64,000 bases of DNA from NCBI RefSeq assembly GCF_004522105.1, contig NZ_SPUJ01000003.1:1-64000 (forward strand), given 5' to 3'. The DNA comes from Nocardioides sp. 1609. Its GTDB lineage: Bacteria; Actinomycetota; Actinomycetes; Propionibacteriales; Nocardioidaceae. Every line of letters begins with the position of its first letter. Positions within the stretch are counted from its first letter, which is position 1. Below, in pieces: positions 8,626 to 16,674 of the stretch. The notes below the pieces were generated by a model. It ran no database searches. It was not told where the DNA came from and saw only the letters and a program-made list of their open reading frames with translations. The translations under genes and the position numbers were made by a program.

Positions 8626-8650
8626 CCGCCGCCAGCGGGGCTGGCGGCGG
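8626..8650 (-). terminator. Hairpin terminator of tRNA-Ser(GCT)
   Basis: A perfect 11-bp inverted repeat (CCGCCGCCAGC, loop GGG, GCTGGCGGCGG) ends 8 nt past the tRNA 3' end on its transcribed side. Confidence 0.65.
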
Positions 8651-8658
8651 ACACGGTG

Positions 8659-8749
8659 CGGAGGCGGCGAGATTTGAACTCGCGAGAGGGTTGTAGCCCT
8701 CAACCCGCTTAGCAGGCGGGCGCCATAGACCGGACTAGGCGACGCCTCC
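8659..8749 (-). tRNA. tRNA-Ser (anticodon GCT)
   Basis: A 91-nt class II tRNA: acceptor GGAGGCG with CGCCTCC, anticodon stem around loop CTGCTAA, a long variable arm (GAGGGCTACAACCCTC), and T loop TTCAAAT. Anticodon GCT decodes AGC/AGU. CCA is not encoded. Confidence 0.95.
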
Positions 8750-8815
8750 ATGCTGCCCGAACTCGGGACAACGGGGCTCAGGCTACAAGGCGCACACGAT
8801 CCTGGGCCAATCGGT

Positions 8816-9277
8816 TCAACGACGGCGCCCGGCCGCGCGGTCGAGCCGCTCCCGGACGTCGTCGGCGAACCGGTCGCTGCCGATCGCGAGCATCTCGACC
8901 GGGATGGACGTCGCGGTGCCGTCGCGCCGCTGGAGCACCACGCACGGGACGCCGCGGGGATGGGCCGCCACGGCCTCCTCGACGTCCTCCCACCGGCCGG
9001 TCGCGACGCCGACCCCGCGGACGAGGCGGACGTCGTAGCCGAGGTCGTCGACGCGGACGACGTAGGCCCGGCTCCGCAGCCAGGCGGCCCCGCCGAAGAC
9101 CGCGGCCAGGCCGAGCCCGACGAGGACGACGAGGACGTCGGCCGGCCACGACCAGGCGAACGCGGCGAGCGCGTAGAGGAAGCTCAGCACGGCGACGGCC
9201 AGGAAGCCGAGTCCCACGAGACGGGCAGCGAAGCTCGGCGCCATGCGGTAGAAGTGGACGTCTCCGGTGTTGCTCAC
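8816..9277 (-). CDS. Two-TM membrane protein of unknown function
   Basis: The 153-residue protein has two adjacent hydrophobic helices (about residues 18-40 and 46-66, with SWPADVLVVLVGLGLAAVFGG). A soluble C-terminal domain follows with a PH-like strand pattern (YVVRVDDLGYDVRLVRGVG, then VPCVVLQRRDG). This matches small bacterial PH-domain membrane proteins common in actinobacteria, with the PH part in the cytoplasm. No enzymatic motif is visible. It lies between the two tRNA-Ser genes on the same strand. Confidence 0.6.
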   Translation of the reverse strand: MSNTGDVHFYRMAPSFAARLVGLGFLAVAVLSFLYALAAFAWSWPADVLVVLVGLGLAAVFGGAAWLRSRAYVVRVDDLGYDVRLVRGVGVATGRWEDVEEAVAAHPRGVPCVVLQRRDGTATSIPVEMLAIGSDRFADDVRERLDRAAGRRR

Positions 9278-9382
9278 GACCCCATCCTCCCCGACCCGGT
9301 CGGGCGGTGCCCTTGCCCTCCCCGGAACGCACGGTCATGCTCGTGACGAGGGTCACAGCACAGCGCTGAACCAGGAGGTGTG

Positions 9383-9793
9383 GTGAGCACAGCAGGTCCG
9401 TCGGGCTCCCCGGGCTCCGTCATCGCCGCCGCGCTGCGGGCGCTCGCCATCGCCAACGAGGCGCCCCGCGGTGCCGGCCCCGGCCTGGCCACCTGGCGCT
9501 GGACGATGCGCCAGCGGGTGGCCGCGGTCCGCGACGCGCTGTGCGCGGAGCCCGGCCGCTCCGACGTCGCCGACGACGGCTGGCTGGCCGCCCGCGGCGG
9601 CACCGCCTTCCGCGAGCGCAACGCGCTGCTCATGCGGCTCGGCGAGCTCGGCAGCCGGGTCATCGAGGACGCCGACGTGGGCGCCGTCCGGGCCGAGGTC
9701 GCCCGCCTCGTCGCCGACGTCGGCCACCACGTGCAGCGCGTGCACGATCTGGCCTACGACCGGGTCGAGATGGAGCTCGGCGGGTCGGAGTAG
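9383..9793 (+). CDS. Conserved-looking small alpha-helical protein
   Basis: AGGAGG (9373-9378) fits the GTG at 9383 better than the GTG at 9380, giving 136 residues. After an Ala/Gly/Pro-rich start the product is mostly charged helix (ATWRWTMRQRVAAVRDAL, FRERNALLMRLGELGSRV, then a C-terminal helix with HHVQRVHDLAYDRVEMELGG). There is no signal peptide or membrane segment, so it is probably cytoplasmic. Similar small proteins are annotated as hypothetical in Nocardioides. The function is unknown. It converges on tRNA-Ser(TGA). Confidence 0.55.
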   Translation: MSTAGPSGSPGSVIAAALRALAIANEAPRGAGPGLATWRWTMRQRVAAVRDALCAEPGRSDVADDGWLAARGGTAFRERNALLMRLGELGSRVIEDADVGAVRAEVARLVADVGHHVQRVHDLAYDRVEMELGGSE

Positions 9794-9890
9794 CGGGCGA
9801 CACGGCTGGAGCCCCACCCCGGTCCAGGTGGCGCCGTGCGGTGGCTCGACCACGCGTCCGGGCGCGTCACCTCGCTCTACCGCTGTCCTG

Positions 9891-9979
9891 CAGAGGGGGC
9901 GGGATTCGAACCCGCGGCTGACATCTCTGCCAGCGACCGCTTTCAAGGCGGTTCCGATCGGCCACTCCGGCACCCCTCC
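9891..9979 (-). tRNA. tRNA-Ser (anticodon TGA)
   Basis: An 89-nt class II tRNA: acceptor GGAGGGG with CCCCTCT (one G-U pair), anticodon stem ACCGC/GCGGT around loop CTTGAAA, a long variable arm, and T loop TTCGAAT. Anticodon TGA decodes UCA and other UCN codons. CCA is not encoded. Confidence 0.95.
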
Positions 9980-10033
9980 GTGCCCGCGCCGGGCGCGGAC
10001 CGGACGAGTCTAGGGCGTGGCCGTCGGGCGACC

Positions 10034-10261
10034 TCAGGAGAGGACGAGGAGCGGGTCGCCCTCCTGGACGACGTCGCCGGGGGCCACCCGGATCGCGAGC
10101 ACCGTGCCGCCGGTCTCGGCGATCACCGGGATCTCCATCTTCATCGACTCCAGCAGCACGACCTCGTCACCGACCGCCACGGTCGCGCCCTGCTCCACGA
10201 GCACCTCGAGCACGTTGGCGACCATCTCGGCCAGGATCTCGGTGGAGTCGTCACGGGCCAT
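10034..10261 (-). CDS. Stand-alone biotinyl-domain protein (TB7.3-like)
   Basis: This 75-residue protein is just a biotin/lipoyl attachment domain. ESMKME (Lys about 41) is the biotinylation site, and paired strands (TVAVGDEVVLLESMKMEIPV, then GDVVQEGDPLLVLS) make the flattened barrel. It closely resembles the mycobacterial biotinylated protein TB7.3 by memory of that sequence. It should carry carboxybiotin for an acyl-CoA carboxylase, yet no carboxylase subunit is adjacent and its partner is unknown. A -10-like TAGCGT sits 7 nt before the ATG, so the transcript is probably leaderless. Confidence 0.9.
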   Translation of the reverse strand: MARDDSTEILAEMVANVLEVLVEQGATVAVGDEVVLLESMKMEIPVIAETGGTVLAIRVAPGDVVQEGDPLLVLS

Positions 10262-10415
10262 GCGGGCGACGCTATCCCTTACCGCCGGGTACCCGCGAAC
10301 GAGCGGCCCCTGGACGTCGTCCGCGGCTGTCGGTCCCGACCACGCGGAGCGCGCGCAGGCGCCCTGGCCTGTCGCGGGCTCACATCACCGCAACCCGCCG
10401 GGCGCCGCCGGGAGG

Positions 10416-11534
10416 TCAGAGCAGCGGCTTGCCGCGGGCGGGCTCGGGGCGGAGGGCGGAGGCCTCCTCGGCCACCCGGCTGCGGCGGCCGCCGGCGGGG
10501 GTGGTGGTGCGGCTCCGGCGGGAGGAGCCGCCGGTGAGGAACAGGTCGAGCCGGATCAGGACGAACCCGATCAGCAGGCCCACGACCAGGCCGTAGCAGA
10601 CCGAGAGCACGCTCTCGGTGCGCGTGATGGCGGGGTTGGCGAGCGAGTTCGCCACGGCCGACGTGGCGGCGGCGCCGAAGGCGCACACCCACCAACCCTG
10701 GCGACGACGCGCCCGCATGTGGCAGCCGTAGGCCAGCGCCGGGATGCCCAGCACCGACTCGATCGGGCGCGGGAAGGCGCCGAGGTTGTCGCGGCTCCAG
10801 CGGACGGCGTCCAGGAGCGACGTGACGAGCTCGGTGGTGCCGTAGCGGCGCAGCAGCTCGGCGTACAGCAGCGTGACGGCGAGCAGGACGCCGCCGACGA
10901 CGACGATCAGCAGCCCCCGGCGACCGAGCCCGTGCAGGCCGGCACCGAGGCGGTGGACGACGGCGAACGCGCCGACCAGCGCCAGGCCGAAGGTGGCGTA
11001 CTCGAAGCGCGTCACCGTGATCGTCGGCTCGAAGCCGATGGTGGCGAGGGCGCCGACCGCCGCGACCAGGACGGCGATCACGCACTCCCGCGCCGCCCGC
11101 AGGAAGGTCACGGCCGGCACCGTCGTCATCACGCCGAGCACGGCGGCGACCGCGCACGTCATCACGGCGGCGCCCGTGCGCAGGGCGTCCTGGTCGGTCA
11201 CGACGACGACGACCCCGAGCACCGCGGCGAGGGTGCCGAACACGACGGGTCGGCCCCCGGTGCGCGCGGCGAGCGCCCACGAGTACGCCGAGGCGACCAC
11301 CACCGCCCCGGCGTCGCCGAGCCGGTCGGGGCCGACCGGCACCATCGCGCAGACGAGCGCGGCGAGGCCGGCCGCGACCAGCACGAACCAGGCCACGACC
11401 GGCACGCGCGAGGCGCCGAGGGCGGCGATCCGGTCGTCCCAGCGCGGGCCGGACGACTTCTGGACCTTCGCCCGCGGGCGCCGTCCGGGGTCGCCGTCCT
11501 CGGTGGAGGCACGGCGGCGGGAGGCTCGGGACAC
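10416..11534 (-). CDS. Polytopic membrane protein of unknown function
   Basis: From GTG 11534 (AAGGG just upstream) the product is 372 residues. A basic, Ser-rich cytoplasmic head (about 40 residues, including PGRRPRAKVQKSSGP) precedes about eight to nine hydrophobic helices, and a basic tail ends GKPLL. Between helices, RWSRDNLGAFPRPIESVLGIPAL and YGCHMRARRRQGWW look conserved-type. No transporter or enzyme signature is recognised. The gene begins 11 nt past the stop of the upstream amidohydrolase, so the two probably share a transcript. Confidence 0.65.
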   Translation of the reverse strand: MSRASRRRASTEDGDPGRRPRAKVQKSSGPRWDDRIAALGASRVPVVAWFVLVAAGLAALVCAMVPVGPDRLGDAGAVVVASAYSWALAARTGGRPVVFGTLAAVLGVVVVVTDQDALRTGAAVMTCAVAAVLGVMTTVPAVTFLRAARECVIAVLVAAVGALATIGFEPTITVTRFEYATFGLALVGAFAVVHRLGAGLHGLGRRGLLIVVVGGVLLAVTLLYAELLRRYGTTELVTSLLDAVRWSRDNLGAFPRPIESVLGIPALAYGCHMRARRRQGWWVCAFGAAATSAVANSLANPAITRTESVLSVCYGLVVGLLIGFVLIRLDLFLTGGSSRRSRTTTPAGGRRSRVAEEASALRPEPARGKPLL

Positions 11535-11545
11535 AACCCTTGAGG

Positions 11546-12319
11546 TTACAGACGCCGGTTCGCCAGCGACGGGTTGGTGCGGCGGGCCTCCTCGAGCGTG
11601 GCCCGGGTCACCTCGCCCCGGAGCACCTCGGCGCCGTCGCCGGCCTCGGCGAGCACGTCGCCCATCGGGTCGACCAGCAGCGAGTGGCCCGTGTAGCGCG
11701 GCGCGGGCTGCCCGACGGCCGCCACGAACACGGTGTTCTCGATCGCCCGGGCCCGCACGAGGGTCCGCCAGTGGTCGACCTTCCGCGGCCCGGCCACCCA
11801 CGCCGCCGGGACGACGACGACCTCGGCCCCGGCGTCGACCAGCAGCCGTGTCATCTCCGGGAAGCGCAGGTCGTAGCAGGTCATCAGGCCCACCGCCCAC
11901 CCGCCGACGGTGACGACGACCGGCGCGGGCGCCCCGGCGAGGAGGCGGTCGGACTCGCGGTAGCCGAAGGAGTCGTAGAGGTGCACCTTGCGGTACGACG
12001 CCGTCTCGGCGCCCCGCACCAGCAGCGTGTTGAACGGACGCGCGGCGTCGTGGCTGGTCTCGAACATCCCCGCCACCAGCGTGCTGCCGCGCTCCTCGGC
12101 GACCCGGGCGAGCTCGGTGCCGAACGGCCCGGTGACCTGTTCGGCGTACGCGCTGACGTCGGAGCCCGACTCCCCGAAGTCGCGCGCCCAGGCCTCCGGC
12201 CACACGACGAGGTCGGCGTCGGGTGGCGTCAGCTCGGCGAGGCGAGCACGGTTGGCGGCGGGGTCGAGGCCCGAGGCCTCCTGGACCAGGGCGAGGCGGA
12301 GCACGTCGGAGGGCGGCAC
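11546..12319 (-). CDS. Nitrilase-superfamily carbon-nitrogen hydrolase
   Basis: The product (257 residues from GTG 12319; GTG 12304 is possible) carries the full Glu-Lys-Cys triad of the nitrilase fold: Glu in WPEAW, Lys in YRKVHLYD, and Cys in MTCYDLRFPE. HWRTLVRARAIENTVFVAA is also typical. The family hydrolyses amides such as omega-amides, deaminated glutathione or carbamoyl groups; the substrate cannot be read from sequence. Length is normal. It is divergent from the MobA-like gene (about 39 bp between starts) and heads a likely operon with the downstream membrane protein. Confidence 0.88.
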   Translation of the reverse strand: MPPSDVLRLALVQEASGLDPAANRARLAELTPPDADLVVWPEAWARDFGESGSDVSAYAEQVTGPFGTELARVAEERGSTLVAGMFETSHDAARPFNTLLVRGAETASYRKVHLYDSFGYRESDRLLAGAPAPVVVTVGGWAVGLMTCYDLRFPEMTRLLVDAGAEVVVVPAAWVAGPRKVDHWRTLVRARAIENTVFVAAVGQPAPRYTGHSLLVDPMGDVLAEAGDGAEVLRGEVTRATLEEARRTNPSLANRRL

Positions 12320-12358
12320 GGGTCCAGGGTGCCACCCGCGCGGTGCGACGATGGGCCG

Positions 12359-12943
12359 GTGGACCTCGAGAGCTTCTGCGCCGTCGTCCTCGCGGGCGGG
12401 CGGGGCAGCCGGCTGGGCGGTGTCGACAAGGCCTCGGTCGAGGTCGACGGCCGCACCCTCCTGGTGCACGCGGTGGACGCCGTCCTCGACGCCGCCGAGG
12501 TCGTCGTCGTCGGCGAGCAGGTGCCCATGGCGTCGCTGGGCCGGCCGGTGACGTTCGTCGTCGAGGAGCCGCGCCACGGCGGCCCGGTCGCCGGGCTGCT
12601 CGCCGGCTGCGACGCACTGCTGCGGACGCCCGCGCAGTCCCCGACGCTCGCGGTGGTCGCGGTCGACATGCCGCGCCTGACCCCGGCGACCGTGCGGCGG
12701 CTGCACGCGGCGGCGCACGGACGCGACGGCGCGGTGCTCGTCGGCCCCGACGGACGCCGCCAGCTCGCGCTCGTCATCGACCGCGCCCGGCTCGCCGGTG
12801 CGGCACCCGCCCGGGAGGGCCGGCACGGCATGGCCCTGTGGCGGCTGCTGGCGCCACTGGACCTGGCCGAGGTGGCGGCCACCGGCCAGGAGCACCGCGA
12901 CGTCGACACCTGGACCGACCTCCGGGACCTGGGCGACGCCTGA
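12359..12943 (+). CDS. MobA-like molybdenum cofactor guanylyltransferase
   Basis: The 194-residue product begins with the nucleotidyltransferase motif LAGGRGSRLGGVDKA (about residues 10-24). It also has HGGPVAGLLAGCDAL and VVAVDMPRLTP, which fits MobA, the enzyme that attaches GMP to Mo-molybdopterin. The MobA consensus usually has Met where Leu stands in SRLGG, so a related NTP transferase is possible. It starts at GTG 12359. A DUF6457 protein follows after 57 bp, an association seen in actinobacterial MobA loci, sometimes as a fusion. Confidence 0.8.
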   Translation: MDLESFCAVVLAGGRGSRLGGVDKASVEVDGRTLLVHAVDAVLDAAEVVVVGEQVPMASLGRPVTFVVEEPRHGGPVAGLLAGCDALLRTPAQSPTLAVVAVDMPRLTPATVRRLHAAAHGRDGAVLVGPDGRRQLALVIDRARLAGAAPAREGRHGMALWRLLAPLDLAEVAATGQEHRDVDTWTDLRDLGDA

Positions 12944-13000
12944 GCACCGACCGGGCCCGACGGGGTTGCGCACGCGCGCCGCGTTGAGGACGCTGGTGCC

Positions 13001-13372
13001 GTGAACCTCCACGACTGGATCGACGAGCTGTGCGACGTCCTCGACCTCGAGACGGAGGTGGACGAGGGCCTGCTGAACGACCTGGCCGAGCTGGCCCATG
13101 CCCGGGTCGACCACGGCATCGAGCACTACGCCGGTCCCGTGACGACGTACCTGCTCGGGTACGCCGCCGGCGCCGGGTCGGCGTCGCCCGCCACCGTCGA
13201 GAAGCTGGCCGCGCGGGCCCAGGCGCTCGCCGAGGGCTGGGACCGGCCGCGCGACGCGCCCGACCCCGACGACGTGCCGGACGTCGACATCCCCGACGAC
13301 GGGGCGATCGACCACACCCCCGACCTCGCGGACGCCGACCTCGGGGACGCCGACCTCGAGGACGCCCGGTGA
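13001..13372 (+). CDS. DUF6457 family protein with acidic tail
   Basis: The 123-residue protein starts with a helical DUF6457-type domain (NLHDWIDELCDVLDLETEVDEGLLNDL, HARVDHGIEHYAGPVTTYLLGYAAG; about residues 1-75). A very acidic tail of about 40 residues rich in DxDDVPDVD and ADL/DADLED follows. The domain is often next to, or fused with, MobA-like transferases, so a role in cofactor maturation or dimerisation is plausible but unproven. Its TGA overlaps the next gene's GTG by 4 bp, indicating translational coupling. Confidence 0.75.
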   Translation: MNLHDWIDELCDVLDLETEVDEGLLNDLAELAHARVDHGIEHYAGPVTTYLLGYAAGAGSASPATVEKLAARAQALAEGWDRPRDAPDPDDVPDVDIPDDGAIDHTPDLADADLGDADLEDAR

Positions 13373-14346
13373 GGGCCGTCGTCGCCGACGGCGCCGGCGG
13401 TCCCGAGATCCTCTCGGTCCAGGAGGTCCCCGACGTCGCGCCCGGGCCCGGGGAGGTCCTCGTCGAGGTCGCCGCCACCGCGGTCAACCGCGCCGACTCG
13501 CTGCAGCGCCAGGGGCACTACCCGCCGCCGCCCGGGGCGAGCACGACGATCGGGCTCGAGTGCAGCGGCACCGTCGTCGCCCTCGGTGACGGCGTCGACG
13601 GTCCCCAGGTCGGCGACGAGGTCTGCGCGCTGCTCGCCGGGGGCGGCTACGCCTCGCAGGTCGTCGTCCCCGTCGGCCAGCTGATGCCCGTGCCCGACGG
13701 CGTCGACCTGGTCACCGCCGCGGCCCTGCCCGAGGTGGCGTGCACGGTGTTCTCGAACGTCTTCATGGTCGCCGCCCTCGAGGCCGACGAGACGTTCCTC
13801 GTGCACGGCGGCGCGGGCGGGATCGGCACCTTCGCCATCCAGCTCGCGAAGGCACTCGGCGCCCGGGTGCTGACCACCGGCGGCAGCGCCGAGAAGCTCG
13901 CGTTCTGCGCCGAGCTCGGCGCCGACGTCACGATCAGCTACCGCGACCAGGACTTCGTCGAGGTGGTCCGCGAGGTCACCGACGGCGCCGGTGCCGACGT
14001 CATCCTCGACAACATGGGCGGCAGCTACCTGGGCCGCAACGTCGACGCGCTGGCCACCGAGGGCCGGCTCGTCGTGATCGGCCTGCAGGGCGGGGCGAAG
14101 GGCGAGCTGCCGCTGGGCAAGCTGCTCGCCAAGCGGGGGGCCGTCATCGCGACGTCGCTGCGGGGCCGGCCGCTGCCCGACAAGGCCGCGATCTGCGCCG
14201 CCGTCGTCGAGCACGTCTGGCCCCTGGTGGCCGACGGCACGATCCGACCCGTCGTCGACCGCACGCTCCCGCTCGAGGAGGTCGCCGCCGCGCACCGGCG
14301 GATGGACGAGGGCGGGCACACCGGCAAGATCGTCCTCACCCTCTGA
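13369..14346 (+). CDS. NAD(P)H:quinone oxidoreductase (zeta-crystallin-like)
   Basis: The 325-residue protein is a zinc-independent medium-chain dehydrogenase/reductase. It has a GroES-like N-terminus (about 1-120, VNRADSLQRQGHYPPPPG), a Rossmann domain with HGGAGGIGTFAIQLAKALGA (about 142-160), and YRDQDFVEV and GGHTGKIVLTL at the C-terminus. No structural-zinc cysteine cluster is present. The family reduces quinones or enals with NADPH; actinobacterial members also include PIG3-type reductases. It starts at GTG 13369 inside the end of the DUF6457 gene. Confidence 0.9.
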   Translation: MRAVVADGAGGPEILSVQEVPDVAPGPGEVLVEVAATAVNRADSLQRQGHYPPPPGASTTIGLECSGTVVALGDGVDGPQVGDEVCALLAGGGYASQVVVPVGQLMPVPDGVDLVTAAALPEVACTVFSNVFMVAALEADETFLVHGGAGGIGTFAIQLAKALGARVLTTGGSAEKLAFCAELGADVTISYRDQDFVEVVREVTDGAGADVILDNMGGSYLGRNVDALATEGRLVVIGLQGGAKGELPLGKLLAKRGAVIATSLRGRPLPDKAAICAAVVEHVWPLVADGTIRPVVDRTLPLEEVAAAHRRMDEGGHTGKIVLTL

Positions 14347-14431
14347 CCACGGATCGGCCCCCGGCAGCGCGCCCGGCAGCTCGGGGCGAGGTTCGGGACC
14401 GACGGGCGGGACCGGTCAGTACGGTGGCCCC

Positions 14432-15043
14432 ATGACGCAGGAGCAGAGCGGGCAGCCCGAGCAGGACCAGCAGGTCGTCATCGTCGGACCCGACGGCAAG
14501 CCCGTCGGCACCGTGCCGGCGTCCGCCCTCGCGGACGCCGTGGGCGGCGGTCCCGACGGCGACGACGACGGCGAGCGCAACCTCACCGACCTGGTCGAGC
14601 AGCCCGCCAAGGTGATGCGGATCGGCAGCATGATCCGTCAGCTGCTCGAGGAGGTGAAGGCCGCGCCGCTCGACGAGGCCAGCCGGGTCCGTCTCAAGGA
14701 GATCCACGCCTCCTCGATCAAGGAGCTCGAGCAGGGCCTCGCCCCCGAGCTCGTCGAGGAGCTCGAGCGGCTCTCGCTGCCCTTCGCGGAGGGCACCACC
14801 CCGTCCGAGAGCGAGCTGCGGATCGCGCAGGCCCAGCTCGTCGGGTGGCTCGAGGGCCTCTTCCACGGGATCCAGACCGCGATCTACGCCCAGCAGATGG
14901 CCGCCCGCGCGCAGTTCGAGCAGATCCGCCGCGCGCTCCCCGGCGGCCTGCCCGGTGCCCAGCCACCGCTGGGCGCCCCGGAGCAGGGTGGCGGCCAGGA
15001 GCCCGACGACGGGCGTCCCGGCTCGGGTGGCATGTACCTCTGA
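14432..15043 (+). CDS. bpa: Bacterial proteasome activator Bpa
   Basis: This 203-residue protein matches Bpa (DUF2587), the ATP-independent ring activator of the actinobacterial 20S proteasome. A disordered acidic N-terminus (about 1-55) precedes the helical core (VMRIGSMIRQLLEEVK, LSLPFAEG, AQLVGWLEGLFHGIQTAIYAQQMAAR; about 60-165). A Gly/Pro-rich linker ends in GSGGMYL. The C-terminal tyrosine-containing motif (GQYL in Mycobacterium tuberculosis) docks into the proteasome alpha ring; here it is GMYL. TACGGT sits 6 nt before the ATG, implying a leaderless message. Proteasome genes are not in this window. Confidence 0.93.
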   Translation: MTQEQSGQPEQDQQVVIVGPDGKPVGTVPASALADAVGGGPDGDDDGERNLTDLVEQPAKVMRIGSMIRQLLEEVKAAPLDEASRVRLKEIHASSIKELEQGLAPELVEELERLSLPFAEGTTPSESELRIAQAQLVGWLEGLFHGIQTAIYAQQMAARAQFEQIRRALPGGLPGAQPPLGAPEQGGGQEPDDGRPGSGGMYL

Positions 15044-15100
15044 CGTCCGGCCGAGGTCCGACGGCCGGCCGCGGGAGCGGCGGCAGCCGTGCGAGGGGCG

Positions 15101-15871
15101 TCAGCCGCGGGAGCGCCCCAGTCGGCGGGCGACGACGAGACCGAGCAGGCCCACGATGACCAGGGCCAGGCCGGGGGCGGCGGCGCGGTCGAAGGGCTGA
15201 CCCTCGTCGAGGGTCGGGCACGACGACGCGTCGTCGACGTCGAGGGCGTCGTCGGTCTCGGGGCACAGGAAGCCGACGTCGTCGAGCGGGTCGGGGGTCG
15301 GCGTCGGCAGGCCCGGCGGACGGCCGGCGCCGAGCTGGCGGGTGACCTGGGCGATGACGGTCTCGGAGGCGAGGACGACCTCGTCACAGGTCGCGACGAC
15401 GTAGTTGCCACCCTGCACGGTCGTCTCGAAGAGCCGCAGCTGGCGGTCGATCGGGCTGGCCGGCGTGGTGGGCGACGCGGGATCGCTCGGGCTGGCGCTC
15501 TCGGTCGGCTGCTCCTCCCGGCCCTGACGACCCCCACCGCCCGGACGGGACGACGGGTCGGTGCACGTCTCGAGCTGGGCGCGCGAGCGGACGGTGACCC
15601 GCTCGGTCGCGATGTCGAGCGGTCCGAAGACCTCGGAGACCTCGACCTGGTAGATCCGCACCCGCGCGCCGACGTCTCCCTCGACCACCGGGCGGCCCAC
15701 GAAGCTGCCGGTGAAGGTCGCCTGGTCGGACTCCGCTGGCGCCGCGGCGCCACGAGCCACCGGGGTCGCGGGGGCGGCCTGCGCCGGCGTCCAGGACACG
15801 ACGAGCACCGCCACGAGGGCGGCCAGCACGGCGGCCGGGGCGATGCGTACGCGGGGGATCACGCGGACCAT
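15101..15871 (-). CDS. Exported protein with C-terminal membrane anchor
   Basis: The 256-residue product has an N-terminal signal peptide (VRIAPAAVLAALVAVLVVSW to AQA). An extracellular domain follows with YQVEVSEVFGPLDIATERVTVRSRAQLETC, a Ser/Pro-rich linker, then NYVVATCDEVVLASE, and a C-terminal TM helix (PGLALVIVGLLGLVVARRLG) with a basic stop-transfer tail. Several cysteines may form disulfides. The layout resembles surface-anchored actinobacterial proteins of unknown role. Its ATG shares one base with the upstream HAD stop (TGATG), so it ends a four-gene coupled operon. Confidence 0.7.
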   Translation of the reverse strand: MVRVIPRVRIAPAAVLAALVAVLVVSWTPAQAAPATPVARGAAAPAESDQATFTGSFVGRPVVEGDVGARVRIYQVEVSEVFGPLDIATERVTVRSRAQLETCTDPSSRPGGGGRQGREEQPTESASPSDPASPTTPASPIDRQLRLFETTVQGGNYVVATCDEVVLASETVIAQVTRQLGAGRPPGLPTPTPDPLDDVGFLCPETDDALDVDDASSCPTLDEGQPFDRAAAPGLALVIVGLLGLVVARRLGRSRG

Positions 15872-16674
15872 CACAACAGATGAGCGGCTGCGGGGACCAG
15901 ACGGGCCAGCACCCGGGCCACGCCGTCGTCGTCGTTGGCGGGGGCCACGTGGTGGGCCGCGGCGAGCACCGAGGGGTGCGCTCCGGCGACGGCGTACGAC
16001 GTGCCGGCCCAGGTGAGCATGGCGACGTCGTTGGGCATGTCGCCGAAGGCGACGACGTCGGCGGCCGCGACACCGAGGTCGGCACACACCTCGGCGAGGG
16101 CGGCGGCCTTGGTGACGCCGGGGGCGCTGATCTCGACCAGGCCGGGGACCGTCCACGTCGCGATCGCCGCGTCCCCGACGGCGGCCTCGACGGCCGTCCG
16201 GAACGCGTCGTGGTCGGTGCCGGGGTGCCGCACGAGGAGCTTGACGGCCGGCACGTCCCACAGCTCGGCCAGCGGCCCGACGGGGCTGCCGGCCGGCGCG
16301 GCGACGTCGTCCTGCCCGTCGTCGTAGCCCGGCTCGCGCCGGATGCCGCCGACGGTCTCGATGGCCAGCTGCGCCTCCGGCACCGCCGCGCGGACGGCGT
16401 CCGCCACCGCCAGCCCGGCGGCCGGCTCGAGGCCCCGGAGGCGGCGGACCTCGCGCGCCGCGACGTCGTAGACGATCGCGCCGTTGCTCACGATCGCGAC
16501 GCCGTGCGCCCCGACCATCGACCACAGGTCGTCCATCCAGCGCAGCGGCCGCGCGGTCACGAACACCACCGGCACGCCGGCCTCCTCGACGGCCGCGAGG
16601 ACCCGTCGGGTCGCGGCCGACACGGTGCCGTCGGAGCGCAGCAGGGTGCCGTCGAGGTCGGTGGCGACGAGCAT
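15871..16674 (-). CDS. HAD-superfamily phosphatase (Cof-like)
   Basis: The 267-residue protein is a Cof-type HAD hydrolase with a type IIB cap. Motif I is DLDGTLL (Asp6 nucleophile, Asp8 acid/base), motif II lies in FVTARP, the motif III lysine is in GVTKAAAL, and motif IV is FGDMPNDVAML. SNGAIVYD is also typical. It should dephosphorylate sugar phosphates, nucleotides or cofactors such as PLP or FMN; the substrate is unknown. It starts on the last base of the GNAT stop codon. It is only distantly similar to the other HAD gene two positions upstream. Confidence 0.88.
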   Translation of the reverse strand: MLVATDLDGTLLRSDGTVSAATRRVLAAVEEAGVPVVFVTARPLRWMDDLWSMVGAHGVAIVSNGAIVYDVAAREVRRLRGLEPAAGLAVADAVRAAVPEAQLAIETVGGIRREPGYDDGQDDVAAPAGSPVGPLAELWDVPAVKLLVRHPGTDHDAFRTAVEAAVGDAAIATWTVPGLVEISAPGVTKAAALAEVCADLGVAAADVVAFGDMPNDVAMLTWAGTSYAVAGAHPSVLAAAHHVAPANDDDGVARVLARLVPAAAHLL

